Notes: generated by a model from the letters alone, not told the origin. Counted from the stretch's first letter, positions 1 through 10,388 are shown. The stretch: DNA of 64,000 bases from Rhodococcoides fascians A25f (GCF_000760935.2 NZ_CP049744.1:3317501-3381500), one strand, 5' to 3'. Translations and numbers: made by a program.

Positions 1-645
1 GCCGTGAGCGATTACGGATCGTCCATGTCGATCACCCATCACTTCGATCGACCGGTGCTCGGCGAAGGCCTCAAATCGATCCTCGCGATGCCTGTGGTGG
101 TGGCGGGAGTCGCTCGGATAGTGATGTACGCCGCGGTACGCGAGCGGGGCCCGCTCGGCGATCGCGTCGGCGACATCATGACGGCAGCCGCGCGACGCCT
201 CGGGCACGAGATCGCCGTTCGCGACGAGGTCGACCGCAGGGTTCGTCTACTGGCGACCACCCGTTCGATCGTCGATTCGGACCTGTCGCGGGCGGCCGAA
301 CTGCGCAGCGTTCACGAGGAGCTGGCCGATCTCGCCCGCTCCGTGGGTGACGAGAAGACCCGGCGCAGACTCGACGCAGTCGCAGCGCGGGTGGCCGCGT
401 CATTCGGCGAACAGGTGCCCCACGACCCACAGGTCCAGGAGATATCGCAGTCGTTGACGCCGCGTGAAATCGACGTGATCTCACAGGTTGCGTTGGGCTG
501 CACCAACATCGAGGTTGCACAGCGCCTGTCGATCGGTGCCGAAACGGTCAAGTCGTACCTGCGGAGCGTGATGCGAAAAACCGAGTCGCACACCCGCTAC
601 GAAGCCGTGGTGGCGTGCCGTCGGCTGGGCATCGTGACGTCCTGA
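1..645 (+). CDS. GAF/LuxR-type transcriptional regulator, 5'-partial
   Basis: This is the C-terminal part of a DNA-binding regulator. A GTG lies at position 4, but the frame is open to base 1. The first 60 residues (HHFDRPVLGEGLKSILAMPVVV, then a VMYAAVRE-like strand) look like the second half of a GAF sensor domain, so the true start is probably upstream of the window. The middle, about residues 70-140, is charged and helical. A LuxR-type helix-turn-helix occupies roughly residues 151-205, with LTPREIDVI, the recognition region IGAETVKSYL, and a typical tail. Regulators of this shape usually sense a small ligand through GAF and bind promoters as dimers; the target is unknown. It converges with the penicillin-binding lipoprotein gene, leaving 23 bp. 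Confidence 0.8.
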   Translation, partial: AVSDYGSSMSITHHFDRPVLGEGLKSILAMPVVVAGVARIVMYAAVRERGPLGDRVGDIMTAAARRLGHEIAVRDEVDRRVRLLATTRSIVDSDLSRAAELRSVHEELADLARSVGDEKTRRRLDAVAARVAASFGEQVPHDPQVQEISQSLTPREIDVISQVALGCTNIEVAQRLSIGAETVKSYLRSVMRKTESHTRYEAVVACRRLGIVTS

Positions 646-668
646 TCCGCCGCACCGGCTAATCGCTC

Positions 669-2459
669 TCAGTACCCCGGCGGCAGCTGCTCGAACATCT
701 CCCGGGTCACCGCAACAGCGTTGTCCGAGCTGCCCCCGCGCACCACGAGGGTGGCGAACGCAATGTCGCCTCGATAGCCGACGAACCACGAGTGCGAGCC
801 GCCTTCGACCTCGGCCTCACCGGTCTTTCCGTAGACCTCACCCTGGTCTGCGATGCGCTCGGCCGTACCGCTGGTGACCACCGATCGCATCATCCCGCGT
901 AGTCCGTCGACCATCGCCGGTTCGATCGGCGGGTGATCGCCGGTGATCACCGTGTCGCGTCCCACCAACAGGTTCGGCACCGGAGTCGAACCGTGGGCCA
1001 CCGTCGCCGCGGCCAAGGCCATGCCGAAGGTGGAGACGACCACCTTGCCCTGCCCGAAGCCGTCCTCGGTGCGTTGGACGAGCTCGTCCGCCGGGGGCAC
1101 CGAACCCGAGTCGGTCGGCAGCCCGACGACGTCGTAGTCCGGGCCGACGCCGAACTGGGATGCCGCGACAGTCAACGCGTCGGGCGACATCTCACTGGCC
1201 AGTTTCGCGAACGAGGTGTTGCACGATCGAGTGAACGCGGTACTCATCGTCACGTCGCCGAGCGCGAACTCGTTGTAGTTGGGCACACTGCGCTCACCGA
1301 TCTCGATGCGACCCGGGCACGGAACGGTACTGCCCGGGGTCGCCAGTCCGCTCGAAATGGCCGCGCCGGCGGTGATGATCTTGAACGTCGATCCGGGCGG
1401 GTAGAGACCGGCGGAGGCCACCGGTCCGTCCCGGTCGGCGGCCGGGTTCTGCGCTACCGCGAGGATCGCACCCGTCGACGGTTGGATGACCACCGTCATC
1501 GCCTGCTCGGTGCGCGCGTTCACCGCTCGCTGCGCCGCGACCTGGATATTGCGATCGAGGCTGATCGAGAAGGATGGAGCGGGCTGCGGCGGAGTGTCGG
1601 TCAGGACGTCGACGTCGACGCCGTTCCGGTTGCTGGTCACCACGCTCCAGCCCGCCTGACCGTCGACCTCGTCGATGACGGCCTTCTTGACCTGACCCAC
1701 CAGATCCGGCGCGAACGTGGGATCGGTGGACACCAGATCCGACTCGTCGGATGCCGTGACACCGGGAATCTCGGTGAGCGCTGCCGAGATGGGCTGAAAG
1801 TCGCTCTCGCGCAGCAGTGCCACCGGATAGTCGCCGTCGACCGAGGTCGCCGACTCCACGATGGACTGAGCCGTGATCGACGCGTCGAACGGAGTCAGCA
1901 GAGTCGACAACGCAGTCGCAGATGCCACCACATTGTTCGCGTTCGCTGCGTCGAACTTGATTCGATGCACGACGCCGGGCACCAGAACGTCGGTTCCGGA
2001 ACGCTCGTTGACGCGGGCCCTCGGGGCCGCGGTCGAGCGCAGCGACATGGTTTGGGTGTCGCCGAGCTTGGGATGGATGTCCGACGCCGTCCAGCGCACC
2101 ACCCAGTCGCCCTCGCTGCGCCCCATGTTCAGCTGACCGTCGTAGGTCCACACCCGGTCCTTCGGCAGCCGCCACGTGTACGTGTAACCGACCGTGGCGG
2201 TATCTCCGTCGACCTGCACCGACGTCGTCTGCGCGTCCAAGGACTCGGCCTGCAGATTGGTCCACGCCTCGGTGAGTGCGGTGGCGGCGGCATCGGGCTT
2301 GTCGGTGTCCGCAGCGGCGGCGGCGATGTCATTGGACTCGAAGGCGGCGAGAAATGCCTGGGCCGCGGGCTCCGGGCCGTCGGGCTTGGGGGTACACCCG
2401 GTGAGAGAGCCGACAACCACGGCTCCGATCGCCAGCACGACGCCGACTCGATACCGCAT
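669..2459 (-). CDS. Penicillin-binding lipoprotein (class B transpeptidase, MecA_N type)
   Basis: This is a class B D,D-transpeptidase that should crosslink peptidoglycan outside the membrane. The chosen ATG gives 596 aa beginning with a lipoprotein signal peptide whose lipobox ends at Cys22 (VGSLTGC). The open frame extends 92 codons further upstream but looks non-coding there. An NTF2-like MecA_N domain follows at about residues 30-145, then a dimerisation region, then the transpeptidase domain. The catalytic set is complete: STFK with nucleophile Ser357, SCN at 412-414, and KTG at 545-547. It resembles the M. tuberculosis lipoprotein Rv2864c, and its neighbours ispG, rip1 and dxr support that orthology. 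Lipid anchoring rather than an N-terminal helix is the notable trait of the family. Confidence 0.92.
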   Translation of the reverse strand: MRYRVGVVLAIGAVVVGSLTGCTPKPDGPEPAAQAFLAAFESNDIAAAAADTDKPDAAATALTEAWTNLQAESLDAQTTSVQVDGDTATVGYTYTWRLPKDRVWTYDGQLNMGRSEGDWVVRWTASDIHPKLGDTQTMSLRSTAAPRARVNERSGTDVLVPGVVHRIKFDAANANNVVASATALSTLLTPFDASITAQSIVESATSVDGDYPVALLRESDFQPISAALTEIPGVTASDESDLVSTDPTFAPDLVGQVKKAVIDEVDGQAGWSVVTSNRNGVDVDVLTDTPPQPAPSFSISLDRNIQVAAQRAVNARTEQAMTVVIQPSTGAILAVAQNPAADRDGPVASAGLYPPGSTFKIITAGAAISSGLATPGSTVPCPGRIEIGERSVPNYNEFALGDVTMSTAFTRSCNTSFAKLASEMSPDALTVAASQFGVGPDYDVVGLPTDSGSVPPADELVQRTEDGFGQGKVVVSTFGMALAAATVAHGSTPVPNLLVGRDTVITGDHPPIEPAMVDGLRGMMRSVVTSGTAERIADQGEVYGKTGEAEVEGGSHSWFVGYRGDIAFATLVVRGGSSDNAVAVTREMFEQLPPGY

Positions 2460-2545
2460 CTCGGTTGCACCACGTGATCTCATTGCGGCCCATCGTAATA
2501 GGGCGCACCCCTTACCGATGGCAACGAAACGCGGTTCGGGACAAG

Positions 2546-3382
2546 CTAATCGAGCAATACCGTGGTGAAGGTTGCCACCTGAGTCAGCCCGATTTTCGCG
2601 TACGCCCGCCGGGCGACGTAGTTGAAGCTGTTCACGTACAGGCTGGCGGTGCGGCCCTGACGAACGACCGAGTCGACCACTGCGGCGGTACCGGACGCAC
2701 CGAGACCGTGTCCACGCCGGTCGGGGTGAACCCACACACCCTGAATCTGGCCCACCGTCGCCGACTGCGATCCGATTTCGGCCTTGAACACCACTCGGCC
2801 GTCCTCGAATCGAGCCCAGGCACGCTGCGCCGCAATGAGACTCGAGATCCGGCGTCTGTATCCACGGCCGCCGTCGTTCTGCCGGGGGTCGACTCCGACT
2901 TCCTCGATGAACATGGCGACGGCCGCAGTGAGGTACACGTCGAGCTCGTCGGGTCGAACGAGACGGACCTGAGGATCGGGTGGCAAAGACGAGCGCACCG
3001 ACGTGGCCAGCAGTGGTTGCTCACCGCGGACCTCCCGGGCGGGGCCCCAGTCGGTCTCGAGCATCTCCCACAGCGGCAGCGTCAGTTCGGCCCGCCCGAC
3101 CAGCGAGGAACACAATCGGGGGCCGCGGCACGCACGATCTGCGAACGACCGGAGGTCGTCGCTCGATCCGAGGAGTGGGACCAGGTTCGCTCCGTAGAAG
3201 CACAACGACTCGTCCGGGCCGCCCCTGCTCCACATCTCGCCGTGAAACGACCTCGGATCCAGTCCGGATTCTTGTACCCGGGCCGCAACCATGCAGGTCG
3301 CGACCGGGTCGGCGTCGAGCACCCGCAGCACGTGTGCGGTGTCTCGATTACCGAGAGGCTTCGCACCGAGGAGCTTGAGCAC
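2546..3382 (-). CDS. GNAT-family N-acetyltransferase with DUF4081 domain
   Basis: This is a 278-aa protein with a GTG start preceded by a good GGAGG at 8 nt. The N-terminal half fits the DUF4081 domain found in actinobacterial acetyltransferases. The C-terminal half carries GNAT features: the acetyl-CoA loop region VHPDRRGHGLGASGTAAV at about residues 215-235 and the following LYVNSFNYVARRAYAKIGL, which matches the usual alpha4/beta7 segment. The substrate is not predictable from sequence. It lies between ispG and the penicillin-binding lipoprotein on the same strand, as in M. tuberculosis (Rv2867c). The 121 bp before it, downstream of ispG, show no clear terminator. Confidence 0.88.
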   Translation of the reverse strand: MLKLLGAKPLGNRDTAHVLRVLDADPVATCMVAARVQESGLDPRSFHGEMWSRGGPDESLCFYGANLVPLLGSSDDLRSFADRACRGPRLCSSLVGRAELTLPLWEMLETDWGPAREVRGEQPLLATSVRSSLPPDPQVRLVRPDELDVYLTAAVAMFIEEVGVDPRQNDGGRGYRRRISSLIAAQRAWARFEDGRVVFKAEIGSQSATVGQIQGVWVHPDRRGHGLGASGTAAVVDSVVRQGRTASLYVNSFNYVARRAYAKIGLTQVATFTTVLLD

Positions 3383-3503
3383 CTACCGACCTCCTGACCC
3401 ACCTACCGCGTACACATCGACCGAGCGTGCACCGAATCATTCCAGAGAACGTGTTCCCCCGGTGGCAGTGCGACAAACCGGATGACGACCGGGTTCGTCC
3501 TGC

Positions 3504-4667
3504 TCAGCTGACGGTCACCACCGGAGCGCCGCCGTCTGCGGACTCGTCCTTCTCGAACTCCTCGGCGATGCGCATTGCTTCCTCGATCAAGGTCTCCACT
3601 ATCTGCGCCTCGGGCACGGTCTTGATGACCTTGCCCTTGACGAAGATCTGGCCCTTGCCGTTGCCCGATGCCACGCCCAGATCAGCGTCACGCGCCTCGC
3701 CCGGCCCGTTGACGACGCAGCCCATCACGGCAACGCGCAGCGGGATTTCCATGCCTTCGAGGCCCGCAGTGACCTCGTCGGCGAGGGTGTAGACGTCGAC
3801 CTGTGCACGCCCACAGGACGGGCACGAGACGATCTCGAGCTTGCGGGGGCGGAGATTGAAGGACTGCAGAATCTGGTTGCCCACCTTGATCTCCTCGGCA
3901 GGCGGTGCCGACAAGGAGACGCGAATGGTGTCGCCGATCCCCTTGGACAGCAACGCGCCGAAGGCGACGGCGGACTTGATTGTCCCCTGGAACGCGGGCC
4001 CGGCCTCGGTGACGCCGAGGTGCAGCGGGTAGTCGCACTGTGCGGCGAGCTGCTCGTACGCGGCGACCATCACGACAGGGTCGTTGTGCTTGACGGAGAT
4101 CTTGATATCGCCGAATCCGTGTTCCTCGAACAGTCCGGCCTCCCACAGCGCCGACTCGACGAGTGCCTCGGGAGTGGCCTTGCCGTACTTCTTCATCAGG
4201 CGGGGATCGAGTGATCCAGCGTTCACACCGATGCGGATCGGGATGTTCGCATCGCCTGCAGCCTTGGCGACTTCCTTGACGCGACCGTCGAATTCCTTGA
4301 TGTTGCCGGGATTGACGCGCACCGCGGCGCAGCCCGCATCGATAGCGGCGAAGATGTACTTGGGCTGAAAGTGGATGTCGGCGATCACCGGGATCTGGCT
4401 CTTCTTGGCGATGATCGACAGCGCATCCGCGTCATCCTGTGTGGGGCACGCCACACGCACGATGTCGCAGCCCGACGCCGTCAGCTCGGCGATCTGCTGC
4501 AGCGTGGCGTTGATGTCGTGAGTTTTGGTAGTGCACATGGACTGCACCGAAATAGGGCTGTCACTACCCACTCCCACCGAGCCGACCTGGAGCTGCCTGG
4601 TCTTTCGACGTGGCGCGAGTACGGGCACCGGCGGTGCGGGCATTCCCAATCCGACTGACACGGACAC
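3504..4667 (-). CDS. ispG: 4-hydroxy-3-methylbut-2-en-1-yl diphosphate synthase (flavodoxin)
   Basis: This enzyme is the sixth step of the MEP isoprenoid pathway. It converts methylerythritol cyclodiphosphate to HMBPP using a [4Fe-4S] cluster. The 387-aa length equals the usual actinobacterial form. The TIM-barrel half covers about residues 25-280 ([29 protein letters not shown]). The cluster half has Cys282 and Cys285 in CPSCGR and Cys317 in [10 protein letters not shown], with the catalytic Glu324. The GTG start has an AGAAGG ribosome site. It lies just downstream of rip1, and dxr (step two of the same pathway) is two genes upstream, so isoprenoid supply is probably co-transcribed here. Confidence 0.97.
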   Translation of the reverse strand: MSVSVGLGMPAPPVPVLAPRRKTRQLQVGSVGVGSDSPISVQSMCTTKTHDINATLQQIAELTASGCDIVRVACPTQDDADALSIIAKKSQIPVIADIHFQPKYIFAAIDAGCAAVRVNPGNIKEFDGRVKEVAKAAGDANIPIRIGVNAGSLDPRLMKKYGKATPEALVESALWEAGLFEEHGFGDIKISVKHNDPVVMVAAYEQLAAQCDYPLHLGVTEAGPAFQGTIKSAVAFGALLSKGIGDTIRVSLSAPPAEEIKVGNQILQSFNLRPRKLEIVSCPSCGRAQVDVYTLADEVTAGLEGMEIPLRVAVMGCVVNGPGEARDADLGVASGNGKGQIFVKGKVIKTVPEAQIVETLIEEAMRIAEEFEKDESADGGAPVVTVS

Positions 4668-4704
4668 AGTGGCCTTCTTTCCTAGCTACGACTGTCGAGT
4701 CTAC

Positions 4705-5928
4705 TTAGAACAATTGAATCGGGTTGACGATGTCCGCCGTGAGCGTCAACAAGGAGAACCCGATGAAAACGACGATGACCACGTAGGTGACCGGCATGAG
4801 TTTCATGTAGTCCACCGGCGCGCCGTCGGGCAGCCCCCGGCGATTGCGGAAGATGTTGCGGATGCGCTCGTAGATGGTCACCGCGATGTGACCACCGTCG
4901 AGCGGTAGCAGCGGCACGATGTTGAAGGCTCCGAGGAAGAAGTTCAGAGACGCGAGCAATCCGACGAACAGTGACCAGTTGTCGTTCTCGGCAGCCTGGC
5001 CGCCGATCACGCTCGCACCCACGACACTCATCGGAGTATCGAGTCCACGTTCACCGCCGAAGATCGACTCCCACAGCGCCTGCACCTTGGTGGGAAGCTG
5101 CACGAGCGCTTTGCCGGTCTGGACGAAGATGTCACCGGTGAAGACGAACGTCTCGGGTACCGCCTCGATCGGGTTGTACCGAATATTCGGCGGAGCGATC
5201 GTGGAACCGCTGACGCCGACCGCGCCGACCGTCGTGGACTCCTTGGCTCCGGTGTCCGGATCGGTGACGACGTAACGCTGTACCTGCGTCACCGGAATCG
5301 TGAGATCGAGCGACGAACCGTCTCGCTCGACGGTCAGATCCACCGGTCCGGACGACGCCTGCACGGTCTCGACGACCTCGGACCAGTACTGCACCGGCTC
5401 GCCGTTCACTGCGGTGACCACGTCGCCCTTACGTAGCCCCGCTTGCTGAGCCGGGCTCGCTCCCGAGCACGGCGCGAGTTCGCCGTCCTCGGTCTGCGAG
5501 GGTGCGATGCACACGACCTCGCTGACCTGGACGGTCGGCGGCGTCACCCGATCCGGTGTTCCCCAGCCCAGGACCAAGGCGTAGACCAGCACGATGCCGA
5601 GCACGAAATTCATCGCGATGCCGCCGACCATGACGACGATGCGCTTCCACGTCTTCTGGCGGTACATGGCTCGCTCGACTTCGTCGGGTGCGAGCTCGTC
5701 GATCGCCGTCATTCCGGCGATGTCGCAGAATCCTCCGGCTGGAATCGCCTTGAGACCGTACTCGGTCTCGCCGCGCCGGAAGGAGAAGATCTTGGGACCG
5801 AAACCGATGTAGTACCGACGGACCTTCATGCCGAGCGCTTTTGCGGTCCACATGTGTCCTGCCTCGTGCAGTGCGATCGACACACCGATGCCGATAGCGA
5901 ACAGCACGACGCCGAGTGCGAACACCAT
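4705..5928 (-). CDS. rip1: Site-2 intramembrane metalloprotease, Rip1/RseP family
   Basis: This is an M50 membrane zinc protease that performs regulated intramembrane proteolysis, typically on anti-sigma factors. The protein is 407 aa. The first transmembrane helix holds the HEAGH motif (His21, Glu22, His25). The third zinc ligand is in the LDGG motif near Asp344. A single PDZ domain (about residues 170-235, AGLRKGDVVTAVNGEPV) sits between the two catalytic membrane segments, as in mycobacterial Rip1. The C-terminus has further membrane helices. Only 5 bp separate it from the upstream dxr stop and 37 bp from ispG, so the three genes look like one operon. The substrates are not encoded nearby. 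Confidence 0.94.
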   Translation of the reverse strand: MVFALGVVLFAIGIGVSIALHEAGHMWTAKALGMKVRRYYIGFGPKIFSFRRGETEYGLKAIPAGGFCDIAGMTAIDELAPDEVERAMYRQKTWKRIVVMVGGIAMNFVLGIVLVYALVLGWGTPDRVTPPTVQVSEVVCIAPSQTEDGELAPCSGASPAQQAGLRKGDVVTAVNGEPVQYWSEVVETVQASSGPVDLTVERDGSSLDLTIPVTQVQRYVVTDPDTGAKESTTVGAVGVSGSTIAPPNIRYNPIEAVPETFVFTGDIFVQTGKALVQLPTKVQALWESIFGGERGLDTPMSVVGASVIGGQAAENDNWSLFVGLLASLNFFLGAFNIVPLLPLDGGHIAVTIYERIRNIFRNRRGLPDGAPVDYMKLMPVTYVVIVVFIGFSLLTLTADIVNPIQLF

Positions 5929-5933
5929 GTGAG

Positions 5934-7127
5934 TCAGAGGCCCTTCTGCTTCAGGAGCTCACGCGCGTGTGCGCGAGCCCAGGAATCCGCCGCGAGAACA
6001 TCGTCCACGCTAGTCGGCACCGCACACCAGTCCGCCCTACCGTCGTCGACCACCGCACGCACCGTGTGCACGATCTGCGGGAATTCGATGTGCCCGGCCA
6101 AGAATGCCTCGGCCGCGATCTCGTTGGACGCGTTGTACACCGCAGTCATGCAACCGCCCAGAATGCCGGCCTCGCGTGCGAGCTGTACGGCGGGAAACAC
6201 TCGATCGTCCAGCGGCTCGAAGTCCCAGGAGAACGCGGAGGTGAAGTCGAGTGCGCGAGCGACATCGGGCACGCGATCGGGCCACCCGAGCGCCAGACCG
6301 ATCGGCAGCTTCATGTCCGGCGGGCTGGCCTGGGCGATGGTGGAGCCATCGACGAACGTGACCATGGAATGCACGATGGATTGCCGGTGAACGGTCACGT
6401 CGATCTTGTCGTACGGCACTCCGAAGAGCAGATGCGCCTCGATCAACTCGAGCCCCTTGTTCACCAGGGTCGCCGAATTCAACGTGTTCATCGGACCCAT
6501 CGACCAGGTGGGATGGGCCGCGGCCTGCTTCGGGGTTACCGACTTCAGTTCGGTCTCGGTCCACCCTCGGAACGGTCCACCCGACGCAGTCAGGATCAAC
6601 CGATCCACCTCGCTGCGGGTACCGCTTCGTAGGCACTGCGCCAATGCCGAGTGCTCCGAGTCGACCGGCACGATTTGCCCGGGGGCGGCAGCGGCCAGTA
6701 CGAGCTCGCCTCCTGCCACCAGTGATTCCTTGTTGGCCAACGCGAGCCGGGAACCGGTTTTCAGCGCCGCGAGCGTCGGTTCGAGACCGAGCGAACCCAC
6801 CAGCGCATTGAGCACGACGTCAGCCGGAGTCGTCTCGACGAGCTCGGTGACTGCCCGTGGCCCACTGAGTGTTCCGGGAAAATCGAGCGCGGCGGCGGCG
6901 TCCGAGTCGGCGACGGCGACACGCTGGACACCGGTTTCGGCGATCTGACGGCGAAGCAGGTCGATGTTTCCGCCGCCCGCTGCGAGACCGACCACAACGA
7001 AGCGATCCGGGTTGGCTGCGATGACGTCGAGCGCTTGGGTGCCGATCGAACCGGTACTCCCCAGCAGCAGCACGCGAATCGGCTCGGGGCGATCCGAGGT
7101 GGTCGTTCGCTCACTATGGTCTGGCAC
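5934..7127 (-). CDS. dxr: 1-deoxy-D-xylulose 5-phosphate reductoisomerase
   Basis: This enzyme is the committed step of the MEP isoprenoid pathway. It rearranges and reduces DXP to MEP with NADPH and a divalent metal. The GTG start at 7127 gives 397 aa; codons further upstream encode a sequence unlike the family. The Rossmann motif GSTGSIG starts at residue 23. The metal and substrate segment [11 protein letters not shown] and the Ser/Asn-rich substrate loop (TASGGPFRG) are intact. It is the first gene of the dxr-rip1-ispG-GNAT run and is transcribed divergently from the DUF1990 gene, so the promoter should lie in the short gap 7128-7196. Confidence 0.96.
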   Translation of the reverse strand: MPDHSERTTTSDRPEPIRVLLLGSTGSIGTQALDVIAANPDRFVVVGLAAGGGNIDLLRRQIAETGVQRVAVADSDAAAALDFPGTLSGPRAVTELVETTPADVVLNALVGSLGLEPTLAALKTGSRLALANKESLVAGGELVLAAAAPGQIVPVDSEHSALAQCLRSGTRSEVDRLILTASGGPFRGWTETELKSVTPKQAAAHPTWSMGPMNTLNSATLVNKGLELIEAHLLFGVPYDKIDVTVHRQSIVHSMVTFVDGSTIAQASPPDMKLPIGLALGWPDRVPDVARALDFTSAFSWDFEPLDDRVFPAVQLAREAGILGGCMTAVYNASNEIAAEAFLAGHIEFPQIVHTVRAVVDDGRADWCAVPTSVDDVLAADSWARAHARELLKQKGL

Positions 7128-7196
7128 CGGTCCATTGTTGCCTACCGAGCCTGAGAAACCCCTATGCGCTCCGCCGATGCTGGCAGGGTGGACGGC

Positions 7197-7718
7197 ATGG
7201 ACGTCTCGAAGTACAGCGCAGCATCGTTCAACTACACCGATGTGGGGGCGACGAAGGGACCCTTCCCAGCGGGCTGCCACTACGTCGAGAGGTCGCGAGT
7301 GGTCGGCTCAGGGCTCGACGACTTCGTAGCCGCAGCAGATGCTCTGATGCGGTGGGACATGCATCGCGGTGCCGGTCTGAAGATCCATTCGAGCGAAGAT
7401 TCCGCCGTTCCCGACGCGGTGGTCGTTCTCACGCTCGGTCCGATCCGTATCCCGTGCAAGGTCGTCTACGTCATCGACGAGGCCAACCGACAGGGCTTCG
7501 CCTACGGCACGCTCGACGGACATCCCGAGTCCGGGGAGGAGCTGTTCCACGTCGACTACTCCCCCACGGATGGAACCGTCACCGCTCACATCACCGCGTT
7601 CTCGAGCCCTGGCCGCTGGTACACCAGGCTCGGCGGTCCGGTGGGAAGGCGCGTCCAGGCTCTGTTCACCGACCGGTATCTGACTGCGCTGGCGAAGGCC
7701 TGCCGTTCGCCGCGCTGA
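7197..7718 (+). CDS. DUF1990 (UPF0548) family protein
   Basis: This is a conserved protein of unknown function. The preferred ATG at 7197 gives 173 aa beginning [17 protein letters not shown]; an in-frame ATG at 7164 would add 11 residues. Family features are the [11 protein letters not shown] opening, [14 protein letters not shown], and the C-terminal [17 protein letters not shown] segment. No signal peptide or membrane helix is visible, so it should be cytosolic. It is divergent from dxr and its stop is 1 bp from the stop of the allantoinase-like gene. The family is found in bacteria and plants without an assigned activity, and nothing in the neighbourhood tells its job. Confidence 0.85.
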   Translation: MDVSKYSAASFNYTDVGATKGPFPAGCHYVERSRVVGSGLDDFVAAADALMRWDMHRGAGLKIHSSEDSAVPDAVVVLTLGPIRIPCKVVYVIDEANRQGFAYGTLDGHPESGEELFHVDYSPTDGTVTAHITAFSSPGRWYTRLGGPVGRRVQALFTDRYLTALAKACRSPR

Positions 7719-7719
7719 G

Positions 7720-8679
7720 TCAGGAGCCGGGCGGGTGTACGGCGCGCCAGTGCTCGGCGATGTCGATCCGCTTGGCGACCCATACTTTCTCGTGCGATTG
7801 CACATGATCGAGAAACCGTTCGAGGGCCGCGATGCGAGCGGGCCTGCCGACGAGTCGACAGTGCAGTCCGACCGAGAGCATCTTGGGGCTGCCGTTCTCG
7901 CCCTCGGAGTAGAGCACGTCGAACGCGTCCCGAAGATGTGCGAAGAACTCGTCTCCGGTCGAGAAGCCTCCCGGTGAGGCGAATCGCATGTCGTTGGTGT
8001 CCAGGGTGTACGGCACCACCAGGTGATCGACCGTCCCATTGCCCGTGGACACCTTCTCCCAGTACGGCAGGTCGTCGGCGTAGGAATCGGAGTCGTAGAC
8101 GAATCCACCGTGCTCGACGACGAGTGATCGCGTGTTCGGTGAATCGCGGCCGGTGTACCACCCCAGCGGGGCCGAGCCGGTCAGCTCCGTCAGAATCGCC
8201 ACCGCCTCGGCCATGTGCTCACGCTCGACGTTCTCGTCGATCTGCTGATAGGACAGCCACCGCAGGCCGTGGCAAGCGATCTCGTGGCCCAATTCCGCCA
8301 GTGCGGCAACCACTTCCGGGTTTCGTTCCATGGCCTTCGCGACGGCGAACACCGTCAGCGGTAGATCTCGCTTCTCGAACGCCCGCAGTACTCGCCACAC
8401 ACCTGCCCTGGATCCGTACTCGTACAGGGACTCCATACTCATGTGCCGGTTCGGAAACGCTTGTGCCCCGATCATTTCCGACAGGAACGTCTCGGACTTG
8501 GTGTCGCCGTCGAGCACATTGTTCTCCGCGCCCTCCTCGTAATTGAGGACGAACTGGACGGCGATGTTCGCCTCTCCCGGCCACTGGGCATCCGGTGGTG
8601 TTCGGCCGTACCCGACCATGTCACGGGGGTAGCTCAGCGGAAACTGGGTCAACGGGTGCGGAAGGCGCTCGGACGTCAC
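7720..8679 (-). CDS. puuE: Polysaccharide-deacetylase-fold allantoinase (PuuE type)
   Basis: This 319-aa protein of the NodB/polysaccharide deacetylase superfamily matches the PuuE branch. That branch is a metal-independent allantoinase that opens allantoin to allantoate in purine breakdown. Diagnostic stretches are the N-terminal YPRDMVGYGRTPPDAQWPG, FVLNYEEGAENNVLDGD, the EYGSRAGVWRVLRAF segment, and ELGHEIACHGLRWLSYQ. A GTG start is used with only a weak ribosome site. It stands alone: no other purine catabolism gene is in the window. The allantoinase role comes from family knowledge; a related cyclic amide could be the substrate. Confidence 0.85.
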   Translation of the reverse strand: MTSERLPHPLTQFPLSYPRDMVGYGRTPPDAQWPGEANIAVQFVLNYEEGAENNVLDGDTKSETFLSEMIGAQAFPNRHMSMESLYEYGSRAGVWRVLRAFEKRDLPLTVFAVAKAMERNPEVVAALAELGHEIACHGLRWLSYQQIDENVEREHMAEAVAILTELTGSAPLGWYTGRDSPNTRSLVVEHGGFVYDSDSYADDLPYWEKVSTGNGTVDHLVVPYTLDTNDMRFASPGGFSTGDEFFAHLRDAFDVLYSEGENGSPKMLSVGLHCRLVGRPARIAALERFLDHVQSHEKVWVAKRIDIAEHWRAVHPPGS

Positions 8680-8832
8680 CGAGGCAGTCTCTCACCGAAG
8701 TCGACACTCGCGCCGGGTGAGCGCAACCCTGATGGCTACGACGGGCGGTCGTATGCCAATATTGTCGCAACGCGGCAGCCTCGACGCCTCGTGCGCACGT
8801 CAACGTGAATCATCACTCGAGAGGACCGACCG

Positions 8833-9102
8833 GTGGCAAACAACGAACTGGAAACCGCTTCGTACGACCAGGTCGTCGATACCCGTCACGAGGTTCCGGA
8901 CGTGCCGTCCGCCGAGTGGGGATGGAGTGGCGAGTCGAACCGTGCGATGCGAGTGGCCGCCATCGTCGTCGCCGCGTTCCTGCTCTTCATGATCATCGGC
9001 AATCACACCGGCAAGGTCGAGGACCTGTGGCTGATCGGATTCGCCGTCGCTCTGGTCGGACTGGTCGTGCGTGACGTGATCGTTCGCCGCAAGCCCCGCT
9101 AG
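8833..9102 (+). CDS. DUF2631 small membrane protein
   Basis: This 89-aa protein is conserved in Mycobacteriales (Rv2876 type). The soluble N-terminus of about 40 residues contains a Trp-rich patch (EWGWSGESN). Two hydrophobic segments follow, at about residues 41-55 (VAAIVVAAFLLFMII) and 63-80 (DLWLIGFAVALVGLVVRD), with a basic end (RRKPR), so the termini probably face the cytosol. Translation starts at GTG after a GAGAGGACCGA stretch. Its function is unknown. It is divergent from puuE across 153 bp and converges with rlmN, leaving 7 bp. Confidence 0.85.
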   Translation: MANNELETASYDQVVDTRHEVPDVPSAEWGWSGESNRAMRVAAIVVAAFLLFMIIGNHTGKVEDLWLIGFAVALVGLVVRDVIVRRKPR

Positions 9103-9109
9103 CTGCCGG

Positions 9110-10261
9110 TCAGTTCTCGGCTGCCAGCTGACCGCACGCCGCGGCGATCTCCTGGCCACGGGTGTCGCGCACCGTGCACGAGACACCCTGCGCAATCACT
9201 CGTCTGACGAATTCTCGCTCCACCGGCTTCGGGCTGGCATCCCACTCGCTGCCCGGAGTCGGATTGAGCGGGATCAGGTTCACGTGGACCCGGGATCCGA
9301 GCGCCTTGTGCAGCTTCTTGCCCAACATGTCCGCTCGCCACGGCTGATCGTTGACGTCCCGGATCATCGCGTACTCGATCGAGACGCGTCGACCGGTCTG
9401 ATCGGCGTAGTACCGAGCCGCGGAGAGAACCTCTGCCACCGACCACCGGTTGTTGACCGGAACCAACGTGTCGCGAAGCTCGTCGTCGGGCGTGTGCAAG
9501 GACACAGCCAACGTGACGGACAATCCCTCGTCGGCCAACTTGCGAATGGCCGGAGCCAGACCGACCGTCGACACGGTGACCGAACGTTGGGAGAGTCCAA
9601 GACCGTCCGGTGCAGGTGAGACGATCTTGCGCACTGCAGCGACGACGCGTTTGTAGTTGGCCAGCGGCTCGCCCATCCCCATGAACACCACGTTCGACAG
9701 TCGGCCTTCGCCGCCGTGAACCACGCCGTCACGCAGATCGGCCGCGGCCGAACGGACCTGGTCGACGATCTCGGCGGTCGACAGGTTCCTCGTCAGACCG
9801 GCCTGGCCGGTCGCACAGAAAGGACAGGCCATTCCGCACCCGGCCTGACTGGAGATGCACAGAGTCGCCCGATCCGGGTATCGCATCAGAACGCTCTCGA
9901 GCAACGTCCCGTCGTTGGCCTTCCACAGGGTCTTTCGAGTGTCACCGTCGTCACATGCCAGGTGCTTGATCGGCGTCAGCAACGTGGGGAAGAGATCGGC
10001 ACCGACCTTCTCGCGAGCCTCGGCCGGAAGGTCGGTCATCTTGGTGGTGTCGGCTTCGAGCCGCGCGTAGTAGTGGCGCGCCAGCTGATCCGCCCGGAAC
10101 GCAGGCAGTCCGAGCGCCTTCACCGCCTCCCGGAGGCCCTCTTTGTCCAGGTCGGCGAGGTGACGCGACGGCATGCCCCGGCGCGGCGCAGTGAAGACCA
10201 AGGGAAGATTCGGTCTCTTCTGCTCGGTCGAGGTGTTCGTTGCGTCGGCGGCCTCACTCAT
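9110..10261 (-). CDS. rlmN: 23S rRNA (adenine2503-C2) / tRNA (adenine37-C2) methyltransferase
   Basis: This radical-SAM enzyme installs 2-methyladenosine at A2503 of 23S rRNA, near the peptidyl transferase centre, and on some tRNAs. The ATG at 10261 yields 383 aa; a longer open frame upstream lacks family similarity. The [4Fe-4S] cysteines are Cys142, Cys146 and Cys149 (GCGMACPFC). The second catalytic cysteine is near residue 362 in [11 protein letters not shown]. The GEPL motif ([10 protein letters not shown]) and the PLNPTPG substrate segment are present. It is divergent from the LapA-like gene across 127 bp. Confidence 0.96.
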   Translation of the reverse strand: MSEAADATNTSTEQKRPNLPLVFTAPRRGMPSRHLADLDKEGLREAVKALGLPAFRADQLARHYYARLEADTTKMTDLPAEAREKVGADLFPTLLTPIKHLACDDGDTRKTLWKANDGTLLESVLMRYPDRATLCISSQAGCGMACPFCATGQAGLTRNLSTAEIVDQVRSAAADLRDGVVHGGEGRLSNVVFMGMGEPLANYKRVVAAVRKIVSPAPDGLGLSQRSVTVSTVGLAPAIRKLADEGLSVTLAVSLHTPDDELRDTLVPVNNRWSVAEVLSAARYYADQTGRRVSIEYAMIRDVNDQPWRADMLGKKLHKALGSRVHVNLIPLNPTPGSEWDASPKPVEREFVRRVIAQGVSCTVRDTRGQEIAAACGQLAAEN

Positions 10262-10388
10262 GTCTCCATTGTCCACCCGTTTGCCTCGCAGTCCTATTCG
10301 CGTCGGTTTCCGACCGTTGTCCGACGGGTACTGGCGACGTGGCCGGATGCGCGTGCATTCGACCTCCACGTGCGGAAGGATCATCGAC

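Noticed and set aside
4..645. Complete LuxR gene starting at GTG 4
   Set aside because: The first residues read as the middle of a GAF domain and the frame is open to base 1, so the gene is treated as 5'-partial.
933..2477. A 514-codon plus-strand frame opposite the penicillin-binding lipoprotein
   Set aside because: Shadow frame without a ribosome site or a known fold; the opposite strand has STFK, SCN and KTG.
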